Origin: Flavobacterium sp. N3904
GTDB lineage: Bacteria; Bacteroidota; Bacteroidia; Flavobacteriales; Flavobacteriaceae
Length of the DNA stretch: 64,000 nt
Assembly (NCBI RefSeq): GCF_025947305.1
Contig: NZ_CP110009.1
Span: forward strand, 1,116,001-1,180,000
Direction: 5' to 3'
The position numbers were made by a program, and so were the translations under genes. The first letter of the stretch is position 1. Each line of letters begins with the position of its first letter. The notes beneath the pieces are model-generated. The model was not told where the DNA came from. It did not search any database and saw nothing but the letters and a program-made list of their open reading frames with translations. Below are positions 60,807-64,000 of this stretch, piece after piece.

Positions 60807-61469
60807 ATGAAATTAACATTAGATCAAATATCAAAAATAGAAGAAACTTTGGTTTTAAATGGTATTCAATACGATGATATTAAATTGGAATTAACGGATC
60901 ATATCGCTTCTGAAATTGAGGACAAAATTAGTATTAATGGGATTTCTTATGAAATTGCTAAAGATGAGGTTTTTCAAAATTGGCGATACCAAATGAAACC
61001 AAGTTCTTCATTTTGGGTTGGATTAATTTATTCATCTCCCAAAATTGTTATGGATAGGTGGGAATCAACCACAAAGAGACAACAATTTCAATCATTATTT
61101 TTTTCTGTAATGCCAACTCTGGGGTTAATAGGCATATTTAAAATTTACAATAATTCAGCATTTATTGATAATGCTGTTCAATGTTTGAGTTTAGTATTAT
61201 TCTTTTTGATTATTTACTATAGAGTTATAATATGGAAATCTAAAAGGAAAACATCCTTTAGCTTAATGTTTGGAAGAAATTCAAATCTTATTCTATTTTA
61301 TCTAATGTTACTTGGTATTGGAATTGCTCCATTAAGAATGAATGAAATTAGCATTTGCCATAATATTATTGGTGCTTTTTTAATATCATGGTTTTTTGTC
61401 TATCTGTTTTTTAATTTGCAGCTAGCATTTAAACACTTTCAATTTGTGAAAAAATTAAAATTGTCCTAA
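60807..61469 (+). CDS. Membrane protein, tandem family member 1
   Basis: The protein has 220 residues. The N-terminal cytoplasmic part (LNGIQYDDIKLELTDHIASE) is nearly identical to that of the next gene. About four membrane helices follow, then a tail FVKKLKLS. The N-terminal helix pair looks like a short regulatory or adaptor segment found in PadR operons; I know no function. The gene lies 12 bases after padR and 3 bases before its paralog. Confidence 0.75.
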   Translation: MKLTLDQISKIEETLVLNGIQYDDIKLELTDHIASEIEDKISINGISYEIAKDEVFQNWRYQMKPSSSFWVGLIYSSPKIVMDRWESTTKRQQFQSLFFSVMPTLGLIGIFKIYNNSAFIDNAVQCLSLVLFFLIIYYRVIIWKSKRKTSFSLMFGRNSNLILFYLMLLGIGIAPLRMNEISICHNIIGAFLISWFFVYLFFNLQLAFKHFQFVKKLKLS

Positions 61470-61472
61470 GCC

Positions 61473-62144
61473 ATGAAATTAACTGCTCAACAAATCGTTC
61501 AAATAGAAGAAACTTTAGTTTTAAATGGTATTCAATATGATGATATTAAATTAGAATTAACCGACCATATCGCTTCTGAAATAGAAGAAAAAATAACAGT
61601 TCAAGGAATCTCTTTTGAAGTAGCTTTCCATGAAGTTTTTGAAAACTGGAAGGAACAGTTAAGGCCTACTTCCTCTCATTGGGTTGGACTAATCAATTCT
61701 TCTCCAAAAATTGTTTTAGACAAATGGGTTAGTACCACTAAACAGTTACAATTAAAAGCACTTTTAATTGCACTTGTCCCAACACTTTTTTTTGCTTATT
61801 TTTTTAATGGGAAGCAAAATAAATTTGATTATACGCTTTTAATACAGATTTTCAAAACAATGTGTTTGGCTATTTCACTAGCAATAATCATTTTTAAATT
61901 TTTGATTTTTAAATCGAATATAAAAACTTCCTTCAGCCTTTATTTCAATAAAAACTCTACTGTTTTCTTTATTTATTTATTTTTTTATGGATTAGGGTTT
62001 ATTCCTATAAAATTAAGTATTTGGGATTATGGGACAAGTCTATTCTTTATTTTATTACTGTCATTTTTACTTATGTATTCCATTTTTTGTTTAAAGTTAG
62101 CCTATCAACATTTACAATTTGTGAAAAAATTAAAATTGTCCTAA
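61473..62144 (+). CDS. Membrane protein, tandem family member 2
   Basis: The protein has 223 residues. Residues 9-40 match member 1 almost completely (IEETLVLNGIQYDDIKLELT, then HIASEIEEK), as does the C-terminal QFVKKLKLS, while the central membrane part has diverged. The two genes clearly arose by tandem duplication, ends included. It is co-transcribed with the neighbours (3-base gaps). Confidence 0.75.
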   Translation: MKLTAQQIVQIEETLVLNGIQYDDIKLELTDHIASEIEEKITVQGISFEVAFHEVFENWKEQLRPTSSHWVGLINSSPKIVLDKWVSTTKQLQLKALLIALVPTLFFAYFFNGKQNKFDYTLLIQIFKTMCLAISLAIIIFKFLIFKSNIKTSFSLYFNKNSTVFFIYLFFYGLGFIPIKLSIWDYGTSLFFILLLSFLLMYSIFCLKLAYQHLQFVKKLKLS

Positions 62145-62147
62145 TCC

Positions 62148-62849
62148 ATGAAACTTTCAACTCAACAAATAGAAAAATTATATGCCTTCAGTCGTCAGCA
62201 TTTAGTAGAATGGTATGATTTACAATCGGAATTAGTTGATCATTTGGCAAACGGCATTGAACAAGAATGGGAACAAAATTCCAATTGTACTTTTGATGAA
62301 ATCTTGAACAAAGAATTCAAGAAATTTGGTGTTTTTGGTTTTATGGATGTGGTCGAGGAACGGCAGAAATTCTTAGCCAAAAAATACACTCGGCTCATTT
62401 GGAGTTATTACAGAGAATTTTTTGGTTTGCCCAGAATAATATTGACTGTAACTTTAGTATTGGGAGTTCACACTATAAATCATTTATTTAGTAATCGAGA
62501 TGTTTTTTCAGCAATTGTAGTTTCTTTTTTTTTGATTTCTATTGTATTTACTTTTAAAAAACGATACGATTTCAAGCAGAAAGCCAAGCAAACAGGCAAG
62601 AAATGGCTTTTTGAAGATATCATGCTCAATCGAGTTAGTCTTATGTTGTTTTTTCTACCTTCATTCGTAATAAATTTTTTCAATACTTTTCAAGATAGCT
62701 TTGTACCTTCAGGATGGAGTTTAATCCTTGGTGAAATTGCTTTTGTTTTAGTGGTGCTACTTGTTTTTATTCAGTTGATAGTTATACCTAAGAGAGTTGC
62801 AACGGAATTAGCAAAAACATATCCAGAATATTCTTTGGCTAAAACGTAA
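62148..62849 (+). CDS. Membrane protein, tandem family member 3 (diverged)
   Basis: The protein has 233 residues. The N-terminus (STQQIEKLYAFSRQHL, WYDLQSELVDHLANGIE) is a diverged version of the repeated N-terminal domain, and several membrane helices follow (about 90-110, 117-138, 165-185, 195-218). The gene lacks the KLKLS tail of the other two. It is 3 bases after member 2 and 47 bases before the DUF5687 gene. Confidence 0.72.
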   Translation: MKLSTQQIEKLYAFSRQHLVEWYDLQSELVDHLANGIEQEWEQNSNCTFDEILNKEFKKFGVFGFMDVVEERQKFLAKKYTRLIWSYYREFFGLPRIILTVTLVLGVHTINHLFSNRDVFSAIVVSFFLISIVFTFKKRYDFKQKAKQTGKKWLFEDIMLNRVSLMLFFLPSFVINFFNTFQDSFVPSGWSLILGEIAFVLVVLLVFIQLIVIPKRVATELAKTYPEYSLAKT

Positions 62850-62896
62850 CATTTTCCTACCCCAAACTACTAATTGTAAAACCAAACCAAAAAACC

Positions 62897-64000
62897 ATGT
62901 TTGCAAAATTTATTTATCTCGAATGGAAATCTTTCACGAGATCTGCTTCTTTCGCTTCTAATTTGGCATTGAAAATTCTAATGGGATTTTTAGTCCTTTA
63001 TTTCACCTTAGTTTTTTTAGCATTGGGTGTCGGTGCTTTTTATATTCTTAAGGAAATGAAACTGGATCCTTTGGTAACGATAAACAAATTCCTGATTTAT
63101 TATTTTGTGATGGATTTGATTATTAGACTTTTGCTTCAAGCGATTCCGGTAATGAACATTCGACCATTATTAACCTTGCCTTTCAAACGACCAACGATTG
63201 TACATTTTTCTCTGGGGAAAACTGTTTTGTCTTTTTTTAATGTGGTTCACGCTTTTTTCTTCCTTCCTTTTTGTGCGGTTTTAATATACGAAGGTTACGA
63301 AGCAATTAGTGTTCTATTTTGGTTGATTGGACTTTATTCTCTGGTGTATGCCAATAATTTTTTGAATATTTTATTGAATAACAAAGACAATTTATTGGGA
63401 ATCTTTATAACGGTTGCCTTGATTTTGGCGGGCTGCCAATATTATAAACTTTTTGACATTACCCTTTATACTTACCCCTTCTTTGAAGCATTATTTCATA
63501 CCAAATGGGTTTTTGCAATTCCTGTTTTAGTTTTGGCGGGATTGTATTATTGGACCTACAATTACTTGAAAGGCGATTTGTATCTTGATGCAGGTTTGAC
63601 TGTAAAAAATGATATTGCCAAAACAGAACAGTTAACTTGGCTGAACCAATTTGGAACACTGGGAACGTTCTTAAAAAACGACATTAAATTAATCAAAAGA
63701 AACAAAAGGTCAAAAACAACTGTGGGTTTGAGTATTATGTTCTTGTTTTATGGATTGATTTTTTTCAACAGTAACTCGCATCAACCTGTTGTAATGCAAA
63801 TTTTTGCAGGCATATTTGTTTCGGGTGGTTTCTTAATAACTTTCGGTCAGTTTGTGCCGAGTTGGGATAGTGCCTATTACCAGTTAATGATGACACAAAA
63901 CATTCCGTATCGAGGATATTTAAATTCAAAATGGTGGCTGATGATAATAGGGACAATTGTTTCAACAATTTTGGCTTCGTTTTATTTGTTTTTTGGTTGG
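62897..64000 (+). CDS. DUF5687-family ABC permease-like protein (3' end outside the window)
   Basis: The reading frame is open for 368 codons to the window edge, so the gene is partial. It begins MFAKFIYLEWKSFTRSASF and has many membrane segments (LMGFLVLYFTLVFLALGVGA and others). The pattern matches DUF5687, a Bacteroidota permease family usually followed by an ABC ATPase. The N-terminal LEWK(S/A)F phrase is typical. The PadR gene and the tandem membrane genes are upstream, so this is likely the transport part of the same operon. Confidence 0.82.
   Translation, partial: MFAKFIYLEWKSFTRSASFASNLALKILMGFLVLYFTLVFLALGVGAFYILKEMKLDPLVTINKFLIYYFVMDLIIRLLLQAIPVMNIRPLLTLPFKRPTIVHFSLGKTVLSFFNVVHAFFFLPFCAVLIYEGYEAISVLFWLIGLYSLVYANNFLNILLNNKDNLLGIFITVALILAGCQYYKLFDITLYTYPFFEALFHTKWVFAIPVLVLAGLYYWTYNYLKGDLYLDAGLTVKNDIAKTEQLTWLNQFGTLGTFLKNDIKLIKRNKRSKTTVGLSIMFLFYGLIFFNSNSHQPVVMQIFAGIFVSGGFLITFGQFVPSWDSAYYQLMMTQNIPYRGYLNSKWWLMIIGTIVSTILASFYLFFGW

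Overview
The window is AT-rich chromosomal DNA from a member of the Bacteroidota, almost certainly a Flavobacterium or close relative. The evidence is the gene content (DUF4175, DUF6252, DUF6427, DUF6909, DUF4254, DUF5687 and DUF2007 families, a lipoprotein form of OmpH/Skp, YtxH with a holin-like partner), the repeated -7 promoter motif TAnnTTTG typical of this phylum, and many small lipoproteins. Most of the window is ordinary core genome. Family names are given from memory and protein reading; no database search was run.

Layout. 0-4 kb is an accessory region: a lipoprotein gene bounded by attC-like repeats, a small HTH protein with a strictly periodic 22-bp array upstream, an unknown protein, a lipoprotein with its signal peptide out of frame at a run of nine T, a MITE-like palindrome and a beta-barrel protein. 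4-8.5 kb holds a Pif1-like helicase, OmpH, a methyltransferase and a GNAT acetyltransferase. 8.5-14.6 kb carries mnmG, ybeY and a DUF4175 membrane protein, with six parS-like centromere sites around mnmG. 14.7-23.6 kb has gltX, three envelope proteins, an SPFH protein, a ytxH/holin/DUF6327-like operon, glnS and folB. 23.67-24.1 kb is tRNA-Cys followed by four tandem copies of its own 3' tail plus terminator. 24.2-32 kb holds a LysE exporter, DUF2807, rnr, DUF2007, a 0.7-kb AT-rich gap, rpiB, DUF1294 and tex.

32.2-38.1 kb is a nitrate-type uptake system: an Fnr-like regulator with all four Fe-S ligand cysteines, a heavily dyad-structured promoter region, an alginate-export-type porin, then NrtA-, NrtB- and NrtC-like components separated by REP-like hairpins. 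No nitrate or nitrite reductase is in the window. 38.2-43.6 kb has tatA, an M23-like anchor protein without its peptidase domain, a GH3 enzyme, a DUF4143 ATPase behind two HipB-type palindromes, and a DUF6909 nucleosidase-like protein. 43.6-54.1 kb is a surface polysaccharide cluster: chain-length regulator, flippase, two polytopic proteins including a likely polymerase/ligase, GT4, UDP-xylose synthase, initiating sugar-phosphate transferase, GT2 and a CapK-like adenylating enzyme. 54.2-60.3 kb has purD, upp, DUF6341-like, DUF6427, DUF4254, a GT9 heptosyltransferase-like enzyme and a PaaE-like flavo-iron-sulfur reductase. 60.4-64 kb is a PadR regulator with three tandem related membrane proteins and a DUF5687 permease running off the end.

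Nothing is plainly a new defence or mobile system. The strongest unexplained structures are the 22-bp periodic array (1.27-1.51 kb), the tRNA-Cys tail repeats (23.7-24.1 kb), the attC-like cassette (0.09-0.73 kb), the parS cluster (8.5-10.9 kb) and the multi-dyad control region before the nitrate-type operon (33.0-33.2 kb).
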